Source of the DNA: an uncultured Actinomycetes bacterium | GTDB taxonomy: Bacteria > Actinomycetota > Actinomycetes > Nanopelagicales > Nanopelagicaceae | Direction: 5' to 3' | Length of the DNA stretch: 64,000 nucleotides | Assembly: GCA_937876245.1 (NCBI GenBank) | Contig: CALEGP010000034.1 | Coordinates: 1-64,000 of the forward strand | In this document: positions 16,690 to 25,511 of the stretch, one piece after another | Layout: each line of letters begins with the position of its first letter | How positions within the stretch are numbered: position 1 is the first letter of the stretch | Program-made: the position numbers and the translations under genes | Notes under the pieces: model-generated | The model's input: the letters and a program-made list of their open reading frames with translations, nothing else | Database searches by the model: none | What the model was told of the DNA's origin: nothing

Positions 16690-18479
16690 TTGGTGACTTC
16701 ACTCTTTTTAAGATCGGCCTCTTTAAGAGCATATGCTTTTAACTTTGTAGTCGATGGAGGTATGTGCGCGGACTGCAAGGCAAATTTCATGACCTTTGCA
16801 AAGACTGGACCACCCAAAGCTCCACCCCAGTGGATTCCTTTTGGATCTTGGATTGTTACGCTGACAACAAAGGCAGGCTTGTCGGCTGGAGCAAATCCGA
16901 TAAAGGAAGCTGTGTAACCGCTATAGCACGAGCAATCTGCGTTAAATCTCATAGCAGTTCCTGTCTTGCCAGCGACTCGATAGCCTGGAATTGCCGCGGT
17001 TGGCGCGGTTCCGTTAACCGAAACAACGCTCTCTAACATTTTACGAATCTCTTTAGCATTCTCCGATGAAATTACTCGCTTAGTTTTTTGGTCTTTAGTC
17101 GGTAGAAAATTTCCGCTTGCATCGGTTGTTCCTGCAACCACAGTGGGCGTGATTCGAATTCCGTCGTTCGCAATAGTTGCAAAAACACTAGTTGCCTGCA
17201 TCGCAGTAACTGAATATCCCTGTCCGAACGAGAAGGTAGGCAGCGAAGTTCCAGACCAGCTTGTCACTGGGCTCAGTAATCCAGAAGACTCTCCTGGTAA
17301 ATGCGAACCAGTATTTTCACCGATCCCAAAATCCCTTAAATATTTATAAAGGGTCGTACTCCCAAGTTGCTGGCCGATCTTGATTGTGCCGATATTGCTT
17401 GAAGTTGCCAGAACTCCGGTAGCGGTCAGACGCTGCGTCTTATGGAATTCATGATCAGAAAATTTCGACCCTGCAACCCTCATGGAATAGGGAACCGTGT
17501 AAACCGAGTTAGGAGTTGTTTTTTTCTCTTCAAGAGCTGCCGCCATTGTTATTACTTTCCCTGTGGAACCTGGTTCGTAAACATCTTGAACTGCGGGATT
17601 TCGAATAGTATCTAACTTTCCAGTAATGGGTTTCGAAGGATCAAAGGTTGGTGCACTCGCCTGAGCAATTATTGCCCCGGTCTTAGGATCCATGACGACT
17701 ACAGTTGCGGATTTAGCGCTCGAGCTTTTTACTACTCTGCTGATTGCATCTTGGGCCACCCATTGAATATCGCGATCTACAGTTAGCCGAATTGAAGTAC
17801 CTGCTTTTGCCTCAGTTCTGATTTTCGCTGACCCAGGAATTATAGTTCCAGCGCCATTCTCATAGACATATTGCCCATTAACGCCAGACAGTTCTGAATT
17901 CAAACTGCTCTCTATTCCTGAGGCCCCCACGCCTTCATCATTAATGAAGCCGATTAGCGACGATGCCAACATTCCCGTCGGATATTCTCGAACGTAACCA
18001 CGTTCGGAATAGAAGCCGATAATTCTTTTGGCGAGTCCATTCCTCTGTTGCAGTACATCTTTGTTGTAATTCATCAACCCATTTTGCAGTGCAATCCACA
18101 TGGCTGGTTTAGCGCTCTTGACGATAATTTTATACTTTAAATTTCCGGTATAGAGAGCAACAAGTTCTGGCTCTTCTATATTTAGAATTGGACTTGTAAT
18201 CTTGGCCGTCAATTTGGGATTATCTATCTGAGTCTGATCTACAACAATGTTTACTGCGGCGACGCTTCTGGCCAATTCAACTCCATTGACATCAGTGATT
18301 ACTCCCCTTGGGGCGATTAACGTTGAAGTCTTTAATAACTCATTTATTGCGCGTTCACTGATTGCCCCCGCTCGTACTACCTGCACCGAAAAGAGCTGGG
18401 CAACTATCAGCCCGAAAAGTGTGAAAGTGGCAATTAGCAGTGTGCGAATTCTTCTATGAACAAGCGAATTATGGCTCAA
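16686..18479 (-). CDS. ftsI: Class B penicillin-binding protein FtsI (PBP3)
   Basis: The septal transpeptidase that works with FtsW. The 597 residues show one N-terminal membrane segment (about 11-35), the PBP dimerisation/pedestal region, and a transpeptidase domain with the three active-site motifs: STGK within EPGSTGKVIT, SSN within TSSNIGTIKIG, and KTGT within VAGKTGTAMRF. No PASTA domain is visible at the C-terminus. It lies between ftsL and murE with 4-base overlaps. Confidence 0.97.
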   Translation of the reverse strand: MSHNSLVHRRIRTLLIATFTLFGLIVAQLFSVQVVRAGAISERAINELLKTSTLIAPRGVITDVNGVELARSVAAVNIVVDQTQIDNPKLTAKITSPILNIEEPELVALYTGNLKYKIIVKSAKPAMWIALQNGLMNYNKDVLQQRNGLAKRIIGFYSERGYVREYPTGMLASSLIGFINDEGVGASGIESSLNSELSGVNGQYVYENGAGTIIPGSAKIRTEAKAGTSIRLTVDRDIQWVAQDAISRVVKSSSAKSATVVVMDPKTGAIIAQASAPTFDPSKPITGKLDTIRNPAVQDVYEPGSTGKVITMAAALEEKKTTPNSVYTVPYSMRVAGSKFSDHEFHKTQRLTATGVLATSSNIGTIKIGQQLGSTTLYKYLRDFGIGENTGSHLPGESSGLLSPVTSWSGTSLPTFSFGQGYSVTAMQATSVFATIANDGIRITPTVVAGTTDASGNFLPTKDQKTKRVISSENAKEIRKMLESVVSVNGTAPTAAIPGYRVAGKTGTAMRFNADCSCYSGYTASFIGFAPADKPAFVVSVTIQDPKGIHWGGALGGPVFAKVMKFALQSAHIPPSTTKLKAYALKEADLKKSEVTK

Positions 18480-18862
18480 GGCGCTACCACCACATCAAAT
18501 TGTGAATATTCTATATACCCGATTTTCTTCGCGGGGAGCATGCCCAGATCTTTTGCCACTCTTGCTAAATACGCAGGTGAATTCAATTGATCGACCTGAT
18601 TTAAAATGGAATCTTTTTCGTCAAGCGCAATATTTCGCTCCGACTTTAGGCGCTGAAGAGTAAATGCATCCTGGGTCATAAGAATGTTAATTCCGGCAAT
18701 AACGAGGAGATTAAGAGTGACAACACTCGCCAATAAGAAGACGAATTTACGAGTATCTAACTTCTGGGATGTCGCATTGGCCTGAACTTCCGCAGTGCTT
18801 TCAATGACTTGTTTTAGAGCAGGTCTTCTCCTGGCTGTTGGCGGATTTGCGAGTATGGCCAT
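18476..18862 (-). CDS. ftsL: FtsL-like septum protein
   Basis: A 128-residue bitopic protein: a basic cytoplasmic N-terminus, one membrane segment at about 43-63, then a short coiled-coil-like stretch with ERNIALDEKDSILNQVDQL, ending in a region with ARVAKDLGMLPAKKIGYIE. That layout and the position between rsmH and ftsI are those of FtsL, which recruits FtsW/FtsI with FtsQ and FtsB. Sequence identity is low in this family, so the call relies on topology and context. Confidence 0.85.
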   Translation of the reverse strand: MAILANPPTARRRPALKQVIESTAEVQANATSQKLDTRKFVFLLASVVTLNLLVIAGINILMTQDAFTLQRLKSERNIALDEKDSILNQVDQLNSPAYLARVAKDLGMLPAKKIGYIEYSQFDVVVAP

Positions 18863-19815
18863 TAGGCAGCCACTCTCTCTAGCGCTCGAAGGCGCATCGA
18901 TTGCGCCCGAGGGTTGCTTTCAATTTCTTCCTTAGTTGCGCTCTCGCTACCGTTTATAACCAACTTGTAACTTGCGGCGGAATTAGGCAAATCAAATGGC
19001 AGGCCAATCGGTGATTTGGACGCAATTACCTGGGTGAAGGCTTTCTTCACGATTTTGTCTTCCAACGATTGATACGCCATTACGACAAGTCGACCACCAA
19101 TACGAATCGAGCTAATTGCCTGTGGTATCGCACGCGTGAGTACGTCCAACTCCTGATTGACTTCAATCCGCAGTGCTTGAAAAGTTCGCTTGGCTGGATT
19201 ACCACCAGTACGTCTTGCTGGGGCAGGGATGCTCGCTTTCACAATGTCGGCTAAATCTTTAGTTGTTCTAAGCTTCCCAGCCTCCCGGGCTTTCACAATA
19301 TTATCTGCAATTTTCGTTGCAAATTTCTCTTCACCATAATTGCGAATTACTCGAACTAACTCAGCATACGAATAGGTATTTAGAATATCGAGTGCGCTTA
19401 GGCCAGAACTTTGATCCATTCTCATATCTAGCGGCGCTTCTTGAGAGTATGCAAAGCCACGTTCAGCCTGATCTAATTGCATCGATGAGACACCTAAGTC
19501 AAACAAAATTCCATCAACTTTCGTAATCCCGCGTTTTGCCAATACGACACTTAACTCGTCATACACTGCATGTACGATTACAACTCGATCAATTACTTCG
19601 GAGAGATTCGAAGTTGCAATTTCAATCGCTTTTAGATCTCGATCCAAGCCAATAATTTTTAGTTTCGGAAACTTAAGTAATAAAGCCTTTGTATGCCCAC
19701 CAAGACCAAGAGTTGCATCGACAACTACCGGATTAGTGCTCGATTCGATGGCAGGAGATAGCAATGCAATACAACGTTCGAGTGAAACTGGTATATGTAA
19801 CTTTTCTTGCATCAT
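18862..19815 (-). CDS. rsmH: 16S rRNA m4C1402 methyltransferase RsmH (MraW)
   Basis: Methylates N4 of C1402 in 16S rRNA using S-adenosylmethionine. The 317 residues include HIPVSLERC, the SAM loop VVDATLGLGGHTKALL, DGILFDLGVSSMQLDQAERGF, NTYSYAELVRVIRNYGEEKF and the late PFDLP region. The start has two successive ATGs right after GGGGAG, so 19815 or 19812 is used. The stop overlaps ftsL as TAATG. A structured RNA lies between mraZ and this gene. Confidence 0.97.
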   Translation of the reverse strand: MMQEKLHIPVSLERCIALLSPAIESSTNPVVVDATLGLGGHTKALLLKFPKLKIIGLDRDLKAIEIATSNLSEVIDRVVIVHAVYDELSVVLAKRGITKVDGILFDLGVSSMQLDQAERGFAYSQEAPLDMRMDQSSGLSALDILNTYSYAELVRVIRNYGEEKFATKIADNIVKAREAGKLRTTKDLADIVKASIPAPARRTGGNPAKRTFQALRIEVNQELDVLTRAIPQAISSIRIGGRLVVMAYQSLEDKIVKKAFTQVIASKSPIGLPFDLPNSAASYKLVINGSESATKEEIESNPRAQSMRLRALERVAA

Positions 19816-19861
19816 CTCCCCGTCTCATAAATCGCACGCCGTAGTCCTAAAGCTCTATTCT

Positions 19862-19962
19862 TATTTCTCATTTCTGGTCATCGCCGGCCGACGGATCTGG
19901 GGGCAACGGCGCCGGGGAAGTGGCGTCGTTCTGAGGTCGACGATGGCCACAAATGAGAAATA
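19862..19962 (-). ncRNA. Structured leader matching the mraW RNA motif
   Basis: The 168-base gap between mraZ and rsmH folds strongly on the transcribed (minus) strand. A perfect 12-bp stem pairs 19951-19962 with 19862-19873 (aaatgagaaata/tatttctcattt). After one mismatch it continues through TGGCCATCG against CGATGACCA, with one more mismatch. Inside is a second hairpin, ACGACGCC with GGCGCCGT. The mraW RNA motif is a described actinobacterial structure located upstream of mraW within this operon, so position and strand match. The function is unknown, presumably control of rsmH and downstream genes. No covariance model was run. Confidence 0.68.
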
Positions 19963-19983
19963 CTGATCTCTTTTTTTGAGCTC

Positions 19984-20415
19984 TTAAAAGAGTCCGGGCA
20001 ACACCTCCGAGGAAACATCGGAGAATGTTTTCTCTCGATCAGCCAAATAGCTTTCCCATGCGGCGCTATCCCAGATTTCTAGACGGGTGTTTGCGCCAAT
20101 AACTACACACTCTTTTTCCAGGCCGGCATAAGTGCGAAGTCCGCTAGGAATTGTTACGCGACCTTGCTTATCTGGAACTTCATCGTGTGCGCCGGCAAAC
20201 ATCACGCGCATGTAGTCGCGTGCTGCTTTTTCGGTCACGGGCGCCTGGCGCAGACGATCAGTTATCGAAGAGAATTCACTGCTTGGGAAAACATATAAAC
20301 AACGTTCTTGGCCTTTGGTAATTACCAAGCCGTTTGCCAATTCATCGCGAAATCGGGCTGGCAAGATAATGCGCCCTTTTTCATCTAGCTTGGGTTCATG
20401 GGTGCCGAGAAACAT
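19984..20415 (-). CDS. mraZ: Transcriptional regulator MraZ
   Basis: A 143-residue AbrB-like DNA-binding protein that forms rings and represses its own operon. It has two SpoVT/AbrB-type halves, with [19 protein letters not shown] near the N-terminus and [15 protein letters not shown] near residue 85. The start ATG at 20415 has a strong GGGGAGGTGGGG upstream. It is the first gene of the cell wall cluster, and five TGG repeats with exact 10-base spacing lie 56-100 bases upstream as a likely operator. Confidence 0.97.
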   Translation of the reverse strand: MFLGTHEPKLDEKGRIILPARFRDELANGLVITKGQERCLYVFPSSEFSSITDRLRQAPVTEKAARDYMRVMFAGAHDEVPDKQGRVTIPSGLRTYAGLEKECVVIGANTRLEIWDSAAWESYLADREKTFSDVSSEVLPGLF

Positions 20416-20444
20416 CTGGCCCCACCTCCCCTAAACTTCACGCT

Positions 20445-20462
20445 CAAATCCCCCCGGATTTG
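20445..20462 (-). promoter_or_regulatory. Perfect hairpin in the mraZ leader
   Basis: CAAATCC, four bases, GGATTTG form a perfect 7-bp inverted repeat between the MraZ operator and the mraZ ribosome binding site. There is no T-run, so it is not a terminator. It could be an RNA hairpin in the leader or a protein site. No known element is recognised. Confidence 0.5.
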
Positions 20463-20470
20463 ATGGCAAT

Positions 20471-20515
20471 CACCACTTTACTCCATTTCTACCCACTTTG
20501 CACCATTATTACCCA
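20471..20515 (-). promoter_or_regulatory. MraZ operator: five TGG direct repeats at 10-bp spacing
   Basis: On the minus strand TGG occurs at 20513-20515, 20503-20505, 20493-20495, 20483-20485 and 20473-20475, each exactly 10 bases from the next (TGGGT, TGGTG, TGGGT, TGGAG, TGGTG). MraZ of E. coli is known to bind TGGGN direct repeats separated by 5-base spacers upstream of mraZ, which is the same 10-base period. The array is on the correct strand 56-100 bases before the mraZ start. Confidence 0.85.
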
Positions 20516-20573
20516 ATTATTTCCCCTTTGCGCCCCAAAAGGCTTCGCCTCTCACCACCACTGGTTTTGGGCA

Positions 20574-20600
20574 TAAAAAAACCACCCCGAAGGGTGGTGC
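20574..20600 (-). terminator. Intrinsic terminator downstream of the DUF3040 gene
   Basis: ACCACCC, CGAA, GGGTGGT (20581-20598) form a 7-bp GC-rich stem with a tetraloop, followed on the minus strand by six T residues (20575-20580). It lies 16 bases past the end of the DUF3040 gene and separates it from the mraZ operon. Confidence 0.88.
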
Positions 20601-20615
20601 TTAAAGAGTCAACGA

Positions 20616-20969
20616 TTAATTCTCGAAATTACGCCGCTCCCAGCGGTCTTCTAACCGTGATGACCATTTTGGGCGTGAGCCACCTGGGCCTTTGAGATCA
20701 GACTTACCTAAACTTAAATTTGAGACTAGAACAACTAGACCAACCAAGGAGATAACAAAACCAATCATTCCAATGGCAATTATTTGTGCAATGAGACCTG
20801 CAAGAAGCACGGTCATTCCACCCAAAATCGCAAAAAATCCGATTAGCGCTCTGCCTACCTTTGGCGACCGCACTCTCCCATTTAGCGTTGATACCAGGCG
20901 TGGATCTTCAGCTACAAGGGCAGCTTCCATCTCGGCAAGTAAACGCTTCTCATGATCTGATAGTGGCAC
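20616..20969 (-). CDS. DUF3040 family membrane protein
   Basis: A 117-residue protein starting MPLSDHEKRLLAEMEAAL, the hallmark of DUF3040, followed by DPRLVSTL, two adjoining hydrophobic segments at about 40-88 and a basic, disordered C-terminus. The family is found in Actinobacteria, often near the mraZ cluster, and its function is unknown. The start is GTG at 20969 with a TATTGT hexamer 7 bases upstream and no ribosome binding site, so the transcript may be leaderless. It has its own terminator. Confidence 0.88.
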   Translation of the reverse strand: MPLSDHEKRLLAEMEAALVAEDPRLVSTLNGRVRSPKVGRALIGFFAILGGMTVLLAGLIAQIIAIGMIGFVISLVGLVVLVSNLSLGKSDLKGPGGSRPKWSSRLEDRWERRNFEN

Positions 20970-21048
20970 GAAGCCAACAATACGCCAGGTCGCCTACCAA
21001 AGAAAGTCGAATCGAAAAATACCAGGGTTTTCCCACTCTTTTTTACGC

Positions 21049-22212
21049 TTATTCCTCTATCAAGCGGGCTGGTCGCACGCTTCCCTGGCCAAATCTCGCT
21101 GAAGCCCTGTCAATTGCCGCTGTTGCCTGGCGCCAGCCCTTCTCTCTCTCCCCCAAAATCAATTGCTCACTGCCATCTACGCCATCCTCAAAACCATCAA
21201 GGCTTATCCCAACAAGGCGAAGTCTGGCTCGATCTAATTTTAGGGAGAGAAAAAGCGCCTTCACTACATCGAAAACTTCATGTGCCGCGCTAATTGGAAG
21301 TGGCAAAGTTTTAGAACGCGAAATCGTTTTGAAATCAGCAAAGCGAACTTTTATGGAAATTGTTCGAGCGCTTAAATCACGTTCACGCAATCTATGAGTT
21401 GCTTTCTCAGTAAGGCGCAAGAATTCTCGCAAAATTATTTCTTGGTCTTCAATATCGGTTTCAAAAGTTTGTGCAGCGCTAATGGACTTATCAACTTCAT
21501 TTGGAATTACCTCACGGTAATCTCGACCCCAAGCTAGTTCATATAATGAAGCACCAGAAGCCTCACCGAGTATGCGGATTAAAGTTTGACGTGGAGTATT
21601 GGCAATATCAAAAATAGTTCGAAGTCCAAGCTTTTGCAATTCTTCATTTGTCTTTGGACCCACTCCCCAAATTGCACTTACTGGAAGTGGATGCAAAAAT
21701 TCGATAACACGATCAGGCGCGATTTCCAATATCCCATTGGGCTTGCAACGTCCAGATGCAAGCTTGGCTATGAATTTAGTTGTGGCAATTCCAACTGAAC
21801 AGGTGATGCCTTCGCTTGCCTCTATCTTTTTACGAATGTGTATTGCAATTTCCCTGCCGCTGCCTAGCAAACGCCTTGCCCCAGTTACATCTAAGAATGC
21901 TTCATCTAACGAAAGTGGCTCGACCAGCGGGGTCACTGATCTGAAGATTTCCATTATGTGGCTAGAGACTTCGGAATAGCGTGCCATATTTGGTGGAACA
22001 AATATTGCATGTGGTGCTAGGCGCTTAGCTCTTCCAATTGGCATCGCAGCATGAATTCCAAATTTACGTGCCTCATAATTTGCGGCAGACACTACGCTTC
22101 TAATCCCATTCCCGACTACTACCGCTTTGCCTTTCAGCGCTGGGTTATCGCGCTCCTCAACAGATGCGAAAAATGCATCCATATCAACATGAAGAATCGT
22201 TAATTCACTCAT
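21049..22212 (-). CDS. dinB: Y-family DNA polymerase IV (DinB)
   Basis: A translesion polymerase of 387 residues. Catalytic carboxylates are in LHVDMDAFFASVE (start) and SLDEAFLDV (about 100-108), so it appears active. The helix-hairpin-helix thumb has IWGVGPKTNEEL, and the little-finger domain follows. EQLILGE near the C-terminus resembles a weak beta-clamp motif. It overlaps dnaE by 4 bases (ATGA) and is the last gene of an operon preceded by an SOS box, so it is expected to be damage-inducible. Confidence 0.95.
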   Translation of the reverse strand: MSELTILHVDMDAFFASVEERDNPALKGKAVVVGNGIRSVVSAANYEARKFGIHAAMPIGRAKRLAPHAIFVPPNMARYSEVSSHIMEIFRSVTPLVEPLSLDEAFLDVTGARRLLGSGREIAIHIRKKIEASEGITCSVGIATTKFIAKLASGRCKPNGILEIAPDRVIEFLHPLPVSAIWGVGPKTNEELQKLGLRTIFDIANTPRQTLIRILGEASGASLYELAWGRDYREVIPNEVDKSISAAQTFETDIEDQEIILREFLRLTEKATHRLRERDLSARTISIKVRFADFKTISRSKTLPLPISAAHEVFDVVKALFLSLKLDRARLRLVGISLDGFEDGVDGSEQLILGEREKGWRQATAAIDRASARFGQGSVRPARLIEE

Positions 22213-25200
22213 GCCTCGTTAGCTCCATAAACTGTGAGATTACGCCACTTCTCATAGGAAATAGCTAACTCCCACGCACCAACTCCAAGAAGTGAAATCC
22301 CGCGCGGTCCAGTCCTGCGAATTTCACCTCGGACTAGGAATAGCCACGAATTACGAAGAGTGGCTGCGAAATCGGCCTGCTTGTCTTCAAAAAAAGTAAT
22401 GTCATTACAGCCAAAGCCATCATCAATTGTTAAAAACATTACCCGCTTTCCGGATCTAACTGGTGGAGTTTGCAACGCCACTTTCACCCCCGCGACTAGA
22501 ACCGAAGTACCAGATCGATATTTGATTAAATCTGATGAACGAACTGCTCCAATCTTGTTTAAGAAATCTCCATAAAATTCCATCATGTGGTTGGAGATAT
22601 CCATGCCTAAGATATCAATCTCATTTTTTACCTGTTCACTCGCCGTCATGTTCGGCAGACCACTAGCTTCTAATTTAGGTGGCTGCAGCTCGAAAGTCAT
22701 CTGACTCTGATTGATTGAACTTTTTGACCCTGCCAAACGATAAAGATCTCGAAGATGTAAAAGTAAATCGCGTCTGTTTATTTTGGAAGTTGCCAGTTTA
22801 TGCAGGTCATCAAAAGCGCCTACCATCAAGAGTGACTCGGTCGTCGGACAGCTTGCTCCTGATCTGTAGACAAAATCTGCTAAATCCAGATATGGCCTTC
22901 CAGAAATAATTGTGCCAATTTCTTTTGAATCGATGCCGTCAATCTCGGAAAGTGCTGTTCGAATTGCAAATCCCCTGGCGTCCGGTAGTTGCAGTGATTT
23001 ACCCGAACTTGCGACATCCGGTGCTGTGTATGGAACTCTTCCGATCTCTGTTGTCTTTTCAACTCGAAATGTTGCATCAGATAAATTGATATCAATTGGT
23101 GCAATCTTTATTCCCCACTGTCTTGCTTCATCAAGAATCACGCGTTTTGGATACATGCCCGGTTCGTGGGTTAATACGCCAGCAAGAAATGCCGCAGTGT
23201 GATGAGTTTTAAGCCAAGACGATTGGTAAGTTGGAAGTGCAAAAGCGGCGGCATGAGCTTTGCAAAAACCAAATGAAGCGAAGGCTCGCAAAATTTTCCA
23301 AACTTCTGTGACAATAACATCGGTATAGCCACAAGCTAGTGCGGCTGGATAAAACCAATCATAAATACTTTGCTGTCCAGCAATATCTCCTAGTAGGCGG
23401 CGTTTTTCATCAGCTTCGGCGAGAGTCACGCCAGTCATGGTCGAAATAATTCGAATTACTTGCTCGTGGAATACCACAACGCCCTCGGTCTCATTAAGAA
23501 TATATTCTAAATTTTCATGAATTTTTGGTCGAGGTCGAAGTCCATGCCTAGTTGCAAGAAATGGCGTGATCATGTCGCTCTTCACCGGACCTGGGCGAAA
23601 GAGTGAGATATCAATAATTAAATCGGCAAAAGTGTCCGGTGCAAATTTTCCCACCAGCTCGCGCTGTCCTGGACTTTCAATTTGAAATATACCTAAGGTC
23701 CGAGTTGATTTAATCAAATCGAATGTCTTCTTGTCATCAAGTGCGATGGCATCAATATCTAGAGGCGCACCTTCAAGGCGTTCAATCTCAGAGAGGGTGT
23801 AGGAAATAGCTGATTGCATCCGCACCCCAAGAACATCTAGCTTCAGTAATCCAATTGCTTCAACATCATCCTTATCAAATTGCAACATCGAATAGCCACT
23901 TGCGTTGATTTGCTGGGGCGCATAATCGCGCAATCCTTGGTCAGCAAGAACAATTGCACATGGGTGCATCGACAAGTGTCTGGGTAGCGAATCTAGCCGT
24001 CCGGCAAGTTCGATTGCTATTTTTAAAATAGGGGTATTTAAATTAAGGCTCCTTAGCTCGGGAAGGTTAGCTAACGCTTTCGAAATATTGCTAGAGCGAA
24101 TATGTGGCATTGATTTGGCAATTAAATCGATCTCCATCGGTGATATTCCAAGTGCGGCGCCAACATCACGAATCGCATGGCGCGATCTATAGGTTTCAAC
24201 CATAGATACCGTCGCGCAACTCTGCCCATACTTTTCAAAGATTGCGTCATAAATTTCTAGCCTCCTTGCAGATTCCACATCAATATCGATATCTGGTAGC
24301 TCGCCACGAAGTGGTGAGCAGAAGCGCTCCATTAATAATCCATGGGTTATTGGCTCGACACCAGAAATCCCAAGCACGTGACAAATTAGCGAGCCCGCCC
24401 CACTTCCCCGTGCCGCAACTCGAATTCCCTTCGCTCTAGATAAGTCGGTGATATCTGCGACTGTTAAAAAATAAGATTCATACCCAAGAGTGCGAATTGC
24501 ACTTAGCTCTTCTTCTAGCCTGCTCGCTGCAATAACTGATTTAGCGCCAACATATTTACGTGATAAACCGGCTTCGCATCTTGAACGTAGTTGTGCCGCA
24601 AGCTCGCTCTGGCTCTTAGCTCCAAGTGATTGCGCATCTGGCAGATGAATCCCACCGATACCAACATCTTTACGGGGCGAGAGAATCGTTCGCTGGGCCC
24701 AATCGGCAGTTATGTTTAATAATGATTTTCCATCTCGTTCACCAGCAAGTCGAGAAATTTCATCTGATAGATATGACATCTCAGAGCTAGCTTTAAAGTA
24801 AGCCTCGCTATTTTGGCGATTGACGCTTTTAGAACTTAGTGGGACTAATTTTCGCGCCGCATCTAGAACATCAGCAACTGGACCATCGCTACGGTCCAAC
24901 ATCCGCACGGCATTTGTTAAAACTGCGGGCAATTGATGGTCGCGAGCAAAGCCCAGCATGCGTGCGGCATGTGAAGTTGAGAACGGTCCATCACCACGAG
25001 TTAAATGTGAAACACACTCCAGAGCTTGGTCGGCAAAGAGATCACGAGTTGCGTTAAATATCGATAGCGCCTCAAGATTTTTGCGAGAAGCAATCGCAGC
25101 TGCTAGTTGGGATTCGGGGCCGTGCAAGATAAGTATGTTCTTGGAATAGTTGCTAAAACGTTCGAGTAGGCCATATGTAAGCAAGCCATCACTACTGTTT

Positions 25201-25493
25201 GAATTGATTTCAGTTACCAAATGATATAGCGAGGCCAGCTGTCCACCTTGGGCAAGAAGTGTTATGCGATATTTCTTCTGCACAAAACTTAAGTTGATTC
25301 CAAGAATTGGGGCAATGCCATTTACCTCACAGCTCTTAGCGAAGCGAATTGCGCCAGCCATATTATCGATATCAGTAAGTGCGAGCGCCGGCATCTCGAA
25401 CTTAGCTGCTCGTTCTACTAGTTGCCTAGCGTGCGCGGTTCCATATTTAAATGAATAGCCACTAGCTACTCGAAGATGGGTGAAAGTTTTCAT
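22209..25493 (-). CDS. Error-prone-type DNA polymerase III alpha subunit (DnaE2-like)
   Basis: A 1094-residue C-family polymerase. The polymerase acidic residues are in GELPDIDIDVES and LLKLDVLGV. The N-terminal PHP domain is degenerate: the metal-binding HxHxH pattern reads HLRVAS and TDHG reads TDID, so PHP exonuclease or metal function is probably lost. Helix-hairpin-helix and OB-fold regions follow. It resembles the second, accessory DnaE of Streptomyces, which also pairs with dinB. Together with dinB and the DUF6504 gene behind one SOS box it is best read as a mutagenic repair polymerase, not the replicase. Confidence 0.9.
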   Translation of the reverse strand: MKTFTHLRVASGYSFKYGTAHARQLVERAAKFEMPALALTDIDNMAGAIRFAKSCEVNGIAPILGINLSFVQKKYRITLLAQGGQLASLYHLVTEINSNSSDGLLTYGLLERFSNYSKNILILHGPESQLAAAIASRKNLEALSIFNATRDLFADQALECVSHLTRGDGPFSTSHAARMLGFARDHQLPAVLTNAVRMLDRSDGPVADVLDAARKLVPLSSKSVNRQNSEAYFKASSEMSYLSDEISRLAGERDGKSLLNITADWAQRTILSPRKDVGIGGIHLPDAQSLGAKSQSELAAQLRSRCEAGLSRKYVGAKSVIAASRLEEELSAIRTLGYESYFLTVADITDLSRAKGIRVAARGSGAGSLICHVLGISGVEPITHGLLMERFCSPLRGELPDIDIDVESARRLEIYDAIFEKYGQSCATVSMVETYRSRHAIRDVGAALGISPMEIDLIAKSMPHIRSSNISKALANLPELRSLNLNTPILKIAIELAGRLDSLPRHLSMHPCAIVLADQGLRDYAPQQINASGYSMLQFDKDDVEAIGLLKLDVLGVRMQSAISYTLSEIERLEGAPLDIDAIALDDKKTFDLIKSTRTLGIFQIESPGQRELVGKFAPDTFADLIIDISLFRPGPVKSDMITPFLATRHGLRPRPKIHENLEYILNETEGVVVFHEQVIRIISTMTGVTLAEADEKRRLLGDIAGQQSIYDWFYPAALACGYTDVIVTEVWKILRAFASFGFCKAHAAAFALPTYQSSWLKTHHTAAFLAGVLTHEPGMYPKRVILDEARQWGIKIAPIDINLSDATFRVEKTTEIGRVPYTAPDVASSGKSLQLPDARGFAIRTALSEIDGIDSKEIGTIISGRPYLDLADFVYRSGASCPTTESLLMVGAFDDLHKLATSKINRRDLLLHLRDLYRLAGSKSSINQSQMTFELQPPKLEASGLPNMTASEQVKNEIDILGMDISNHMMEFYGDFLNKIGAVRSSDLIKYRSGTSVLVAGVKVALQTPPVRSGKRVMFLTIDDGFGCNDITFFEDKQADFAATLRNSWLFLVRGEIRRTGPRGISLLGVGAWELAISYEKWRNLTVYGANEA

Positions 25494-25511
25494 TCTATTT
25501 AAGTCAGTTAA

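Noticed and set aside
20532-20572. Second terminator between DUF3040 and mraZ
   Set aside because: The GCCCCAAAA/TTTTGGGC pairing has a bulge, a long loop and no T-run; the hairpin at 20581-20598 with six T is the clear terminator.
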